A DNA stretch of 5,652 nt from an uncultured Clostridia bacterium (GCA_947624755.1 CANQLQ010000140.1:1-5652), one strand, 5' to 3'; shown: positions 1 to 5,435, counted from the first letter of the stretch. The notes: generated from the letters alone by a model not told the origin. Made by a program: numbers and translations.

Positions 1-27
1 CCCGTGGGCGACCACACGGGGTCGCCC
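1..27. repeat. GC-rich palindromic repeat with two interleaved hairpins
   Basis: Two perfect inverted repeats overlap here. GGGCGACC (6-13) pairs with GGTCGCCC (20-27), and CCCGTG (1-6) pairs with CACGGG (15-20). The order is X-Y-X'-Y', so the two stems compete or could form a pseudoknot-like fold. The element may continue to the left of the window. It resembles the short GC-rich intergenic palindromes common in gut Clostridia, which is a family-level impression rather than a search result. A related palindrome lies at 5616-5632. Confidence 0.6.
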
Positions 28-40
28 CTACGCGTGCCAT

Positions 41-100
41 GGTGTTAGTATCAAGACTTATATAAATCTTTCCTGTGTAACTGCCGTGTGCGATGCTAAC
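41..100. repeat. Diverged 60-bp intergenic repeat, copy A
   Basis: This aligns without gaps to 142-201 and 317-376. The shared core is TATATAAATC at 59-68, followed by a CCTGTGTAACT-like block. The unit ends with an imperfect stem, GTGTGC (86-91) opposite GCTAAC (95-100), around the loop GAT, with two mismatched pairs. It is the most degraded of the three copies. Confidence 0.5.
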
Positions 101-141
101 TGACTAAAATTTTTCACAATTAACAACGCAAGTCGTTTCGC

Positions 142-201
142 GGCATAAGAGTAAAAGCATACATAAATCTACCCTGCGTAACTCTTGCAGGCGATGCCTG
201 C
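142..201. repeat. Diverged 60-bp intergenic repeat, copy B
   Basis: This aligns without gaps to copies A (41-100) and C (317-376), with about two thirds identity to C. The core is TACATAAATC at 160-169 followed by CCCTGCGTAACT. It ends in a perfect 6-bp stem, GCAGGC (187-192) with GCCTGC (196-201), around the loop GAT. Confidence 0.6.
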
Positions 202-224
202 CATGCCATGCGTGCCACCTCTCC

Positions 225-261
225 GTCACACTGCGTGTGACACCTCCCCTTTCAGGGAAGG
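225..261. repeat. Pair of adjacent small hairpins
   Basis: GTCACAC (225-231) and GTGTGAC (235-241) form a perfect 7-bp stem with the loop TGC. CCTCCCC (243-249) and GGGAAGG (255-261) form a second stem with one mismatch. No long T-run follows on either strand, so a palindromic intergenic repeat is more likely than a terminator. Confidence 0.5.
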
Positions 262-316
262 CAAAATTGCTCAATAGAAAAATTACAAAATAAATTCAGC
301 ACTAAGCCGTGCCGTG

Positions 317-376
317 GGGCAAGTGGTAAAGGCTTACATCAATCCAACCCGCGTAATTGCCGCACGCCATGCGTGC
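317..376. repeat. Diverged 60-bp intergenic repeat, copy C
   Basis: This is the third copy of the family at 41-100 and 142-201. The core is TACATCAATC at 335-344 followed by CCCGCGTAATT. It ends in a perfect 6-bp stem, GCACGC (362-367) with GCGTGC (371-376), around the loop CAT. It sits 15 bp beyond the stop codon of the leftward M50 protease gene, so it lies in that transcript's 3' region. No T-tract follows on the minus strand, so it is not called a terminator. Confidence 0.55.
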
Positions 377-390
377 CTGCTTAGATTTAA

Positions 391-990
391 TCAGAAATTC
401 CTTAAGTTAATTGTAATAAGATATACGCAAACGGTAATTAGGCTTACATTGACCGAAACAAACAGAGTGAAAAAAATGCAGAAAACGCAAAATATGCAAA
501 CTGATACATCGGACACAACAGACAAAACCCTTCCCGTTTTCTCTTCGTCATATTTTACTAATAAAATATACCTCAAAAAGTTTCCCGCGTCAAGCACTCC
601 GACAGGTATTAGATTAAGAGAAGCGATGAAAAGATTGACAAAAGCGCCTATATAAGCCGTATCGCTTTTTGAAAAAGCATAATATAAAAAAAATATCAGA
701 ACCAGCAAAAGATTTACTGCCACTCCGCCGAGGGAAATTACCGCTTCCTTTTTATAGCTTAGTGAGCTGACACCTAAGCGTTCAATTCTTATTCCGAAAG
801 CGCCAAAAACGACTTCCGACGGCTTTTCAGAAAAAATATACATAAAAATCAGATGCCCGCATTCATGAAGAAGAGATGACAATAGACACACGGCAACTAT
901 TTTTTCCTGCGCCGATAAAAACATTAGCGTAATTACCACAAAGAAAGAAAATGTCAGCCTGATTCTTATGCCCGAAATTTCAATCGTCAT
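391..990 (-). CDS. spoIVFB: SpoIVFB-type site-2 intramembrane metalloprotease (M50 family)
   Basis: This 199-aa polytopic membrane protein carries the M50 zinc motif HECGH at residues 42-46, inside a hydrophobic segment. A second motif, NLIPVGVLDAGN at 126-137, supplies the third zinc ligand, Asp134. GGVAVN at 88-93 corresponds to the family's GPxxN region. Hydrophobic segments lie near 12-26, 31-52, 83-105, 112-131 and 160-194. In Bacillus, SpoIVFB sits in the outer forespore membrane and cleaves pro-sigma-K during sporulation; that role is inferred here from the motifs and the M23 neighbour. The ATG at 990 lies inside the end of the upstream gene (11-nt overlap), so translation is probably coupled; the local ribosome site GGAAG is poor. 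The protein is shorter than Bacillus SpoIVFB (about 290 aa) and lacks its cytoplasmic C-terminal domain. The family's usual LDGG is LDAG here. M50 membership is very likely; the pro-sigma-K substrate is less certain. Confidence 0.85.
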   Translation of the reverse strand: MTIEISGIRIRLTFSFFVVITLMFLSAQEKIVAVCLLSSLLHECGHLIFMYIFSEKPSEVVFGAFGIRIERLGVSSLSYKKEAVISLGGVAVNLLLVLIFFLYYAFSKSDTAYIGAFVNLFIASLNLIPVGVLDAGNFLRYILLVKYDEEKTGRVLSVVSDVSVCIFCVFCIFFTLFVSVNVSLITVCVYLITINLRNF

Positions 991-1948
991 CTTCCAAAAT
1001 TTCGAGCGGATTTAATCTTTCACCGTTTTTTCTCACTTCAAAATGAAGATGCGGTCCCGTTGACCAGCCCGTTGAACCGACAAGGGCAATTGTTTCCCCG
1101 GCTCTTATTACTGCGCCTTGTTCGGCAAGGATTTTGCTGCAATGGCAATAAAAGGTTTCAAAGCCGTCATCATGCGACAGGATAACATATTTACCGCTGT
1201 GACTGTCCTCACCGGTTTTTCTGACAGTTCCGTTATATGCCGCCCTTATTTTTGTGCCTAACGGTGCGGCGATATCAAGTCCGGTGTGGAAGGATTTTTG
1301 GTTTGTAATAGGATTTATACGGTAGCCGAAAAAGGAAGTATATTTTTCGCTCAAAACCGGTCTTACAATTTCGCTTGTTGTTGCGACAGGCGAAAAAGAT
1401 GTGCCCTCAGCGGCTTTGTAAAGTTCGATATCAACACCGCCCATATTTTCCGATGCATTTTCGGTTTGCTCTTCGGTTTCGCTCAAAGCTTCATTCAGGT
1501 CGCTTTTTTGCGTATCTTCTTCCTGATTTTCGCTTTCAATTTCTTCGCCGGGCTTGGTTTCTTCTTTGCCGAGACTGCTCTTCGTTTCCTCATCAGAGTT
1601 GCTTTCTGTTTCCTCATCGGGATTGCTTTCTGTCAATTCTTCGGCCGGCGATACCGGGCTGAATGCCGGCATAAGCTCAAACGGCTCATTTAAAAATTCC
1701 TTTAGCGTATTGATTGCGTCTGCGCCGTTATTCGGAACAATTGACCAGCTCATAAGCCGGGAAAAATCATTTCTAAGCTTTTGTTTGTTGTCTCCGCCAA
1801 ATCTTGAAATTATTATTACCGCTATAATTAAAATAAGGCAAAGAACCATTTGGACAATAGTTATAGTCGAAAAATAATCTTTCTTTTTATCCTTTTCGCC
1901 CTGCTCTTTTTGCCTCTCTCTTAACTGTTCTCTTCGATTTTCGTCCAT
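980..1948 (-). CDS. Membrane-anchored M23 (LytM) peptidase-domain protein, SpoIVFA-like position
   Basis: This 322-aa protein has a charged cytoplasmic N-terminus (1-25), one membrane segment (about 28-49), an acidic Glu/Ser/Asn-rich linker (about 103-167) and a C-terminal M23 domain (about 195-315). The zinc ligands of an active LytM enzyme are all present: FHTGLD (His221, Asp225) and GPHLHFEV (His302), plus His300 and the FYCH histidine (His269). The domain should lie outside the cytoplasmic membrane. The following gene is a SpoIVFB-type protease, the arrangement of Bacillus spoIVFA-spoIVFB, where SpoIVFA anchors and inhibits SpoIVFB; Bacillus SpoIVFA has a degenerate LytM domain, whereas this one keeps its residues. 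The start is the ATG at 1948 because GGAG (1958-1961) lies 9 nt upstream. Longer readings from TTG at 1972 or ATG at 1966 would put that site inside the gene. It could also be a peptidoglycan hydrolase. Confidence 0.85.
   Translation of the reverse strand: MDENRREQLRERQKEQGEKDKKKDYFSTITIVQMVLCLILIIAVIIISRFGGDNKQKLRNDFSRLMSWSIVPNNGADAINTLKEFLNEPFELMPAFSPVSPAEELTESNPDEETESNSDEETKSSLGKEETKPGEEIESENQEEDTQKSDLNEALSETEEQTENASENMGGVDIELYKAAEGTSFSPVATTSEIVRPVLSEKYTSFFGYRINPITNQKSFHTGLDIAAPLGTKIRAAYNGTVRKTGEDSHSGKYVILSHDDGFETFYCHCSKILAEQGAVIRAGETIALVGSTGWSTGPHLHFEVRKNGERLNPLEILEDDD
1584..1631 (-). repeat. 24-bp tandem repeat coding for the acidic linker
   Basis: Two adjacent 24-bp units (1584-1607 and 1608-1631) match at 21 of 24 positions. 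On the minus strand they encode ESNPDEET and ESNSDEET. A more diverged third unit (KSSLGKEET) follows at the protein level. The repeat keeps the reading frame and lies in the linker between the membrane segment and the M23 domain, where length changes should be tolerated. Confidence 0.7.
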
Positions 1949-1968
1949 GCTGAAAAACTCCGTCATAT

Positions 1969-1987
1969 ACAAGTACTTGTCTTTATA
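1969..1987 (-). promoter_or_regulatory. Possible promoter with 12-bp perfect palindrome upstream of the M23/M50 operon
   Basis: ACAAGTACTTGT at 1969-1980 is a perfect palindrome. Immediately upstream on the minus strand is TATAAA (1987 to 1982), a possible -10 element, which would place the palindrome over the transcription start. No good -35 hexamer is visible 17 bp upstream, and I cannot match the site to a sporulation sigma factor. It could be an operator or chance. Confidence 0.25.
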
Positions 1988-2051
1988 CTAATTTCTCATT
2001 TAAAATTCTCACCGCTCGGTGTCTGCTTTCAAACGAGGATCAGTATTAGGG

Positions 2052-2111
2052 AATCACTGATTAATACAAGCCTTAACAGAGCTTCCTTAGAACCTGAATT
2101 AATCAGCGATT
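2052..2111. repeat. 14-bp inverted repeat with 32-bp spacer between ktrB and the M23 gene
   Basis: AATCACTGATTAAT (2052-2065) and ATTAATCAGCGATT (2098-2111) are inverted copies matching at 13 of 14 positions. The intergenic stretch 1973-2182 (210 bp) holds little else. The pair could form the base of a long hairpin in the 3' region of the ktrB transcript, or be a remnant of a miniature inverted-repeat element. No T-run follows on either strand, so it is not called a terminator. Confidence 0.45.
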
Positions 2112-2182
2112 ACTTAAATATATGACGGAGAAAATTATTTAATTACAACAAAGATTTCTCTGACGGTTAATTGAATAAAAGC

Positions 2183-3547
2183 TTATCCTACCATAATTCT
2201 GCCTTCGGGAAGGATTTCACCTCTTGTATTGTCGTCTCTTATGTTAAGAGCGATAATAAAGCAAATGGGTCCGAGCCTTCCGATAAGCATGGTGACAATT
2301 AACGTCAGAAGTCCGACGGGGCCGAGCGCTCCGGTTACTCCGGCAGACAGACCTACAGTTGCAAAAGCGGATACGCATTCAAAAAATATATTTATCTCGC
2401 CCGCATCACCGTTAAAAGCAAAAATAATACACGATGCCGCAAAAACAGCAACAATACCGAGTATTGCTATCGTAAGCGATTTTGATACTACCTTATGGTT
2501 TACTCTTTTGCCAAACATTACGGTTTCTTCTCGGTTGCGTATTACCGAAACCACAGTCATGGCAAGCACGGCAAAGGTTGTAATTTTTATTCCGCCGCCC
2601 GTTGAGCCGCTGCCCGCTCCGATAAACATAAGACCCATCATTATTATTTTTGTCACGTCACGCATTGACGCAATATCAACAGACGCAAAGCCCGCTGTTC
2701 TTGCCGTTACCGATTGAAAAAGGGCATTGATAAGCTTTTGACCTAAAGTCATTTCACCGAGTGTGGCGTTGTTTGTATATTCGCCGGCAAGCACTCCGAC
2801 AAAGCCTGCGGCAATAAGAATAGCCGTTGAAAAAAGAACAACTTTTGTATGAAGGCTCAGATGTTTTGTTTTTCTGTAATGTATAACATCATAGAATACA
2901 AAGAAGCCGATACCGCCGAGAATTATCATTGCCATAACAACAAAAAGAACATATGGATCATCATTCAGCGAAACAAGCGAACCAAACTGCATATTTGTGC
3001 CAAAAAGGTCAAAGCCGGCATTGCAATAAGCCGAACAGGCAGTAAAAGCTGCAATCCATATTCCTTTCGCTCCGTATTGCGGAACAAATCTTAATGAAAG
3101 AAGAACCGCGCCGAAAAGCTGACAGCAAAAGGCAGCCAAAATTATCACGCGAACAAGAGGTCTTACCTGGGAAAAAGTGTCAATATTTGTATATTCCTGA
3201 GCAAGGCGCATACTGCGAAGTCCCGAACGCTTGCGGAAAAGGAAAATAAAAAATGTCGCAAAGGTGACCATGCTTATCCCGCCGATTTCAATAAGACAAA
3301 GAAGAAGCACCTGACCGAATTTTGAAAGCGTTACGGCGGGATCAATAAGGGTAAGTCCCGTTACACAAACGCTTGAAGCCGCAGTGAAAAGTCCTTCCAT
3401 AAAGCTTAGGCCTTTCCCGTCCCTTGTCATAAACGGAAGCATAAAAAGAAGTGTGCCGACGACAATTATCGAAACAAAACTTATTGCAATTATTGTTGCC
3501 GGACGCATCGGCTTTGAAGTCTGTTTTTTAAATGAATGTTCTTCCAT
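2183..3547 (-). CDS. ktrB: KtrB-type potassium uptake transporter, membrane subunit (TrkH/Ktr family)
   Basis: This 454-aa protein is full length for KtrB and has the four-fold M1-P-M2 architecture. The four pore loops are visible: VTGLT at 62-66, CNAGF at 175-179, RTAGF at 283-287 and ATVGLS at 396-401, each carrying the filter glycine. GAGSGSTGGGIK at 310-321 is the intramembrane gating loop of repeat three. GRLGP at 423-427 and the terminal PEGRIMVG are also typical. KtrB subunits form a dimeric K+ channel-like transporter, coupled to Na+ in studied cases, and gated by a cytosolic KtrA ring that binds nucleotides. No ktrA lies on either side here. The ATG at 3547 is preceded by AGGAG (3551-3555 on the minus strand) with only 3 nt between, which is tight; no better start is visible. 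No c-di-AMP riboswitch is recognisable in the leader. Family assignment is firm; Ktr versus Trk subtype is likely. Confidence 0.95.
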   Translation of the reverse strand: MEEHSFKKQTSKPMRPATIIAISFVSIIVVGTLLFMLPFMTRDGKGLSFMEGLFTAASSVCVTGLTLIDPAVTLSKFGQVLLLCLIEIGGISMVTFATFFIFLFRKRSGLRSMRLAQEYTNIDTFSQVRPLVRVIILAAFCCQLFGAVLLSLRFVPQYGAKGIWIAAFTACSAYCNAGFDLFGTNMQFGSLVSLNDDPYVLFVVMAMIILGGIGFFVFYDVIHYRKTKHLSLHTKVVLFSTAILIAAGFVGVLAGEYTNNATLGEMTLGQKLINALFQSVTARTAGFASVDIASMRDVTKIIMMGLMFIGAGSGSTGGGIKITTFAVLAMTVVSVIRNREETVMFGKRVNHKVVSKSLTIAILGIVAVFAASCIIFAFNGDAGEINIFFECVSAFATVGLSAGVTGALGPVGLLTLIVTMLIGRLGPICFIIALNIRDDNTRGEILPEGRIMVG

Positions 3548-3613
3548 GATCTCCTGTTACAAACAAATTTATATTTATGAAAGTAATCTGAAACTTATTA
3601 AAATCAGCTGCGC

Positions 3614-3683
3614 TATGTAACAATGTTCTCCGATGTGTTCAAAATCTTTGATTTTGCCAACACTTCGTGAGGTTATTATAACA
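3614..3683. repeat. 70-bp hairpin repeat, copy 1
   Basis: This matches 3715-3784 at 68 of 70 positions, a 101-bp offset. It contains nested inverted repeats: CGATGTGTT (3631-3639) with AACACTTCG (3659-3667, one mismatch), and CAAAATC (3640-3646) with GATTTTG (3650-3656) around the loop TTT. The outer parts are a weaker imperfect palindrome. Read on the minus strand, the right end carries TGTTATAAT (3683 to 3675), an extended -10 type sequence facing ktrB. Confidence 0.9.
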
Positions 3684-3714
3684 TACGTGCAAGGCGGCTT
3701 CGCCGCCGAAGCGG
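3684..3714. repeat. GC-rich palindromic spacer between the two 70-bp repeats
   Basis: GGCGGC (3693-3698) pairs with GCCGCC (3702-3707) around the loop TTC. The interleaved GCTTCG (3697-3702) pairs with CGAAGC (3707-3712). The flanks CATAC (3682-3686) and GTATG (3714-3718) are also inverted. The spacer is much richer in G+C than the AT-rich DNA around it. Confidence 0.65.
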
Positions 3715-3784
3715 TATGTAACAATGTTCTCCGATGTGTTCAAAATCTTTGATTTTGCTAACACATCGTGAGGTTATTATAACA
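3715..3784. repeat. 70-bp hairpin repeat, copy 2
   Basis: This is the direct repeat of 3614-3683 with two substitutions (3759 and 3765). Its stem is perfect: CGATGTGTT (3732-3740) with AACACATCG (3760-3768), enclosing CAAAATC (3741-3747) and GATTTTG (3751-3757) around TTT, with a 2-nt bulge at 3758-3759. The minus-strand extended -10 type sequence TGTTATAAT recurs at 3784 to 3776. Confidence 0.9.
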
Positions 3785-3832
3785 CAAAAAAATACTTTTT
3801 TAAACATTTTTTAACATACTGCCAAAACTTTA

Positions 3833-3861
3833 TTGACTTAAACCGTTTACTTTGATAATAT
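3833..3861 (+). promoter_or_regulatory. Sigma-A-like promoter for the DUF5058-like operon
   Basis: TTGACT at 3833-3838 matches the -35 consensus at five of six positions. TAATAT (3856-3861, 17-bp spacing) or GATAAT (3854-3859, 15-bp spacing) can serve as the -10, in a very AT-rich stretch. The predicted start near 3868 leaves a leader of roughly 30 nt before the ATG at 3897, enough for the AAGGGGA ribosome site (3884-3890). No operator is evident. Confidence 0.65.
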
Positions 3862-3896
3862 ATAATTTATATCAGCAAAGTAAAAGGGGATAAATT

Positions 3897-4670
3897 ATGT
3901 TTGCAGATTTCAAATCGGACGGCTTCATGCTCGTTATTGCGCTTGCAATTATAGCTTTTGTAATTGCTCAGTCGCTGTTTTTCCTTATCCGAGCCTCAAA
4001 AAGAGCAAGGGAACTCGGAATAGCAAAAGAATCCGTCAAAAATGCCATTACCTCAAGCGCAGTCTTTTCTATCGCTCCGGCAGTCGGAATTGCCGTTACG
4101 GTTCTTGCGCTTTCGGTTGCGCTTGGTTATGTGCTGCCGTGGATACGTCTTTCGGTTATAGGGTCTATAACCTATGAAGTTCCTGCCGCCGAAGCCGCAA
4201 TTGAAGCCGCAGGTCTTACCGGGGGAATCGGAAGTGAAGTTACCGACCCGAAAGTTTTCTCGGCAGTTGCTTGGGTAATGACCCTCGGAAGCATCTTTCC
4301 GCTTATACTTATACCTATTTTCATTAAAAAGGTTCAAAAGAGCATAACCGGCGCTGTCAACAAAAACGCTCATTGGGCAGACATCATGTCCGCCGCCGCT
4401 TTTATCGGTCTTATCGCCGCTTTCTTGGGCAGAGGTATTGCAGGTATTGGCGACGCAGGTGTTGAAGCAGACGGCGCAGGAGTTTTGTCAATCGTTGCAA
4501 TTATCTCATCGGTATTATTTATGACTGTAATTTCGCTCCTGAACAAAAAACTTAGCCTGAAATGGCTCGATGCTCTCGCAATGCCGATAAGTATGGCTTT
4601 GGCGATATTTGTCGTTTTCATTTTTGCAAAATATTTGCCCGAAATTGCACTAATTGAGTGGAGAACTTAA
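3897..4670 (+). CDS. DUF5058-like integral membrane protein
   Basis: This 257-aa protein is strongly hydrophobic, with about six predicted membrane segments near residues 10-32, 54-82, 121-143, 160-180, 193-214 and 224-244. A short basic stretch (SKRAREL) follows the first segment, and SSAVFSIAPAVGIAV at 53-67 leads into the second. Length, opening and this motif recall the DUF5058 family of Firmicutes. That assignment is from memory of the family and has not been searched. Family function is not established as far as I know; a transporter subunit is a reasonable inference. The ATG at 3897 has AAGGGGA 6 nt upstream and a good promoter. The next gene begins 14 nt after this stop, so the two are almost certainly co-transcribed and probably form a complex. 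Base composition and codon choice resemble the neighbours, with no sign of recent transfer. Confidence 0.75.
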   Translation: MFADFKSDGFMLVIALAIIAFVIAQSLFFLIRASKRARELGIAKESVKNAITSSAVFSIAPAVGIAVTVLALSVALGYVLPWIRLSVIGSITYEVPAAEAAIEAAGLTGGIGSEVTDPKVFSAVAWVMTLGSIFPLILIPIFIKKVQKSITGAVNKNAHWADIMSAAAFIGLIAAFLGRGIAGIGDAGVEADGAGVLSIVAIISSVLFMTVISLLNKKLSLKWLDALAMPISMALAIFVVFIFAKYLPEIALIEWRT

Positions 4671-4676
4671 AGGAGG
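4671..4676 (+). promoter_or_regulatory. Ribosome binding site fixing the start of the second membrane gene
   Basis: A perfect AGGAGG begins directly after the preceding TAA stop (4668-4670) and lies 8 nt before the ATG at 4685. This favours that ATG over the in-frame GTG at 4658, which would place the site inside the coding region. Confidence 0.85.
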
Positions 4677-4684
4677 TAACCGAA

Positions 4685-5347
4685 ATGAAAAAAAGAGAAT
4701 ATATGGATAGTGTTCACTTTTACGGAAGAATATGGTGTCTTCTTGCGCTTGCCGTGTTTATTATGATACCGGTAGCAATTTGCGTGCATCTCGGTGTATG
4801 GCCGGAGGGAAAAGTCGTTCTCAAAGGTCTTGGCTCGGTAGCTATCCTTTTTTATCCGACCGCCGTTCTTGAGGTTATTTCCTACACGCCGCTTCTTGGC
4901 GCAGGCGGAACTTACCTTTCATTTATCACCGGCAACATCACTAACCTAAAAATGCCTTGCGCCCTCAATGCAATGGAAAACGCAAAAGTCAGAGCCAACA
5001 GCGAAGAAGGCGAAGTTATTTCAACTATAGCAATTGCAACCTCGGCAATTGTTACAACCCTTGTTATAGCGGCATTTATTCTTATCTTTGCGTTTAATCC
5101 GAATTTCAAGACCACGATCAGCGAAGGCGCCGCCGCGCTTGCGTTCAGACAAATTACATACACGATTTTCGGAGCAATTGCCGCAACATATTTCGTAAAG
5201 CATTGGAAAATCGCACTTTTCCCGATTGCCGCAGTTTCTATTCTTCTCGTTTTTGCCGGAACGATTCAAATTGGCATACTCATTTTTGTCGGTGTTGCAA
5301 TTTCACTTGCCGGCGCACAGGTCATGTATATGCTCAAATGGGTTTGA
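4685..5347 (+). CDS. Unassigned polytopic membrane protein, partner of the DUF5058-like protein
   Basis: I do not recognise a named family for this 220-aa protein. It has about five or six hydrophobic segments, near residues 16-37, 47-68, 112-138, 155-170, 176-193 and 194-214. The most distinctive feature is a glycine-rich loop, GAGGTYLSFITGN at 72-84, followed by NLKMPCALNA (87-96) and a charged stretch (97-110) before the third segment. Such a re-entrant-like glycine and polar loop is typical of transporter substrate or ion sites, but this is inference. The start is the ATG at 4685, with AGGAGG 8 nt upstream. The gene follows the DUF5058-like gene by 14 nt, with a comparable size and hydrophobicity, suggesting two unlike subunits of one membrane complex. 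No soluble domain, ATPase or binding protein accompanies the pair in this window. Confidence 0.75.
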   Translation: MKKREYMDSVHFYGRIWCLLALAVFIMIPVAICVHLGVWPEGKVVLKGLGSVAILFYPTAVLEVISYTPLLGAGGTYLSFITGNITNLKMPCALNAMENAKVRANSEEGEVISTIAIATSAIVTTLVIAAFILIFAFNPNFKTTISEGAAALAFRQITYTIFGAIAATYFVKHWKIALFPIAAVSILLVFAGTIQIGILIFVGVAISLAGAQVMYMLKWV

Positions 5348-5373
5348 GACAAACGAAAAAAGTATAATAGCAA

Positions 5374-5402
5374 AGCTGTAATCTTTTTGCAAGGTTACAG
5401 CT
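5374..5402 (+). terminator. Strong 12-bp hairpin after the membrane operon (atypical terminator)
   Basis: The arms 5374-5385 and 5391-5402 pair over 12 positions, 11 Watson-Crick plus one T-G wobble, around the 5-nt loop TTTGC. It begins 27 nt after the stop of the second membrane gene, as expected for a 3' hairpin. It lacks an immediate T-run, so it may work as a transcript-end stabiliser rather than an intrinsic terminator. TATAAT at 5363-5368 lies just upstream but has no properly spaced -35. Confidence 0.5.
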
Positions 5403-5435
5403 ACAGTCTGTCGATAAACTGTTTTGTGATAAAAG

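Noticed and set aside
314..655. Plus-strand open frame of 113 aa
   Set aside because: It lies largely antisense to the M50 protease gene, starts inside repeat copy C, and its translation has no domain-like features.
1286..1877. Several plus-strand open frames across the M23 gene
   Set aside because: They are antisense shadows of the M23 coding region. The Ser/Phe-rich translations come from the acidic linker codons read in reverse.
1949..1972. Longer M23 protein starting at TTG 1972 or ATG 1966
   Set aside because: The GGAG ribosome site at 1958-1961 serves the ATG at 1948 with 9-nt spacing. The longer forms would include that site and the palindrome in the coding region.
2229..2717. Plus-strand open frame of 162 aa inside ktrB
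   Set aside because: It is antisense to a firmly identified KtrB gene with all four pore motifs, and has no ribosome site or recognisable domain.
3614..3784. CRISPR array
   Set aside because: There are only two copies, each 70 bp with a long internal hairpin, one 31-bp palindromic spacer, and no cas genes.
3548..3800. c-di-AMP (ydaO-type) or other riboswitch in the ktrB leader
   Set aside because: Ktr genes often carry such leaders, but I see none of the expected conserved blocks. The hairpins here are accounted for by the duplicated repeat.
4658..4684. GTG start for the second membrane gene, overlapping the DUF5058-like gene
   Set aside because: It would translate the perfect AGGAGG at 4671-4676, which is correctly spaced for the ATG at 4685.
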